A DNA stretch of 6,027 bases from JALZAA01 sp046724435 (lineage in GTDB: Bacteria; Actinomycetota; Acidimicrobiia; IMCC26256; JACDBD01). Numbering within the stretch: position 1 is the stretch's first letter; every line of letters begins with the position of its first letter. Both the position numbers and the translations under genes were made by a program. The DNA lies in contig JBKOWN010000110.1 in the NCBI GenBank assembly GCA_046724435.1, positions 1 through 6,027 on the forward strand, given 5' to 3'. Of this stretch, positions 5,484 to 6,027 are shown one piece after another. The notes below the pieces were generated by a model that saw only the letters and a list, made by a program, of their open reading frames with translations, was not told the origin of the DNA and made no database searches.

Positions 5484-6027
5484 GTGACTGACATCTTCGC
5501 GACCGGGATCCAGATGGGTGAGTCTCCGCGGTGGCACGGTGGACGCTTTTGGATGTGCGACTGGCTGGCGGGCGAGGTGCTGGCCTTCGGGACCGACGGG
5601 AGCCGTGAGGTCATGGCCCGAGTCGAGGGATTGCCGTTCTCGATCGACTGGCTGCCCGACGGCCATATGGTGGCCACCACCCCAAAGGGTGTGATGGCCG
5701 ACCCGGACCTGGTGCCCTACGGCGCTGCAGGGCAGCCGTTCAATGAGATCGTCGTCGATGCCGCCGGGCGGGTGTGGGTGGACATGCCGGGGTCGATGCC
5801 CTGGGAGGAGCGTAAGCCGGGGATCGTCGCCGTCGTGCTGCCCGACGGAAGCTGGCGGCAAGTGGCCGACGACGTGTGGTTCCCGAACGGGTTGCTCATC
5901 CTCGGCGACGACACGTCAGCCTCGACGTCGACCGTGTTCAGCACCTTGCCCGCGCAGATTCCGTCAGGTGCTGATCCGGGTCCGAGGTCGGCCCACACCC
6001 GCCGGTCGGCGAGTCGGCCGGCGTCGG
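5484..6027 (+). CDS. SMP-30/gluconolactonase-like protein, N-terminal part
   Basis: The frame is open from a GTG at 5484 to the window edge, with an in-frame TAA at 5478 directly upstream. The N-terminal 136 residues match the SMP-30/gluconolactonase/LRE family, six-bladed beta-propeller lactonases with one divalent metal. Landmarks are MGESPRWHGGRFW (11-23, with metal-ligand Glu at 13), LPDGHMVATT (57-66), FNEIVVDAAGRVWVDMPG (86-103, with substrate-site Asn at 87) and LPDGSWRQVADDVWFPNG (119-136, with metal-ligand Asn at 135). After residue 136 (base 5891) the frame stays open but no longer reads as the family. The next conserved block is found on the opposite strand at 5954-6025, so the frame beyond 5891 is probably not genuine protein. 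The GTG start is preferred because TDIFATGIQMGESPRW is a natural family N-terminus; an ATG at 5514 is the alternative. The ribosome site is weak. Family members act on sugar lactones or related cyclic esters. Confidence 0.85.
   Translation, partial: MTDIFATGIQMGESPRWHGGRFWMCDWLAGEVLAFGTDGSREVMARVEGLPFSIDWLPDGHMVATTPKGVMADPDLVPYGAAGQPFNEIVVDAAGRVWVDMPGSMPWEERKPGIVAVVLPDGSWRQVADDVWFPNGLLILGDDTSASTSTVFSTLPAQIPSGADPGPRSAHTRRSASRPAS
5954..6025 (-). other. Inverted SMP-30-like segment
   Basis: On the minus strand, reading from 6025 down to 5954, the codons give DAGRLADRR, then VWADLG, PGSA and PDGIC. This is the well-known SMP-30 family block that normally follows the 'FPNG' motif by some 30 residues and supplies the metal-ligand Asp in 'PDG'. 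It is on the strand opposite to the N-terminal part of the same family at 5484-5891. No minus-strand stop interrupts it, but the reading soon runs antisense to the clear plus-strand coding region. It is best explained as an inverted piece of the same gene, real or caused by assembly. Confidence 0.65.

Overview
The window is GC-rich with strong G/C preference at third codon positions, and reads as bacterial chromosome from a high-GC lineage. An actinobacterium is the best guess from the protein style (paired amidohydrolase-2 proteins, an RibD/DHFR-like reductase, an SMP-30 protein). This is inference, as no taxonomic marker is present. There are no rRNA, tRNA, CRISPR or insertion-sequence signals.

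Left edge: the first 58 bases look like the start of a minus-strand gene, probably a hydantoinase B-type subunit. It is divergent from a plus-strand operon across about 150 bp. The operon (209-4184) has four tightly packed genes: (1) an amidohydrolase-2 enzyme with its metal site intact; (2) a PaaK-like acyl/aryl-CoA ligase (adenylating enzyme); (3) a second amidohydrolase-2 protein in which nearly every metal-ligand position is replaced; (4) a 183-residue protein I do not recognise. The junctions are +10, -11 and -4 bp, so translation is probably coupled. The set suggests a catabolic or modification pathway for an organic acid: activation to a CoA thioester, then hydrolysis or decarboxylation of the product. 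The substrate cannot be read from the sequence.

Middle: a 275-bp convergent gap without a recognisable gene separates the operon from a minus-strand RibD-C/DHFR-like reductase (4460-5086). The 397 bp upstream of that gene hold no intact gene. They do contain a short minus-strand stretch (5224-5352) whose first residues resemble a pentapeptide-repeat protein and which looks frame-disrupted.

Right edge: an SMP-30/gluconolactonase-like gene starts at 5484 on the plus strand and is convincing to about 5891. Beyond that, the next conserved block of the same family is encoded on the minus strand (about 5954-6025). This suggests a small inversion inside the gene or a contig-end assembly error.

The points most worth following are the metal-ligand-less amidohydrolase paired with a normal one around a CoA ligase, the unknown fourth operon gene, and the strand switch in the SMP-30 gene.
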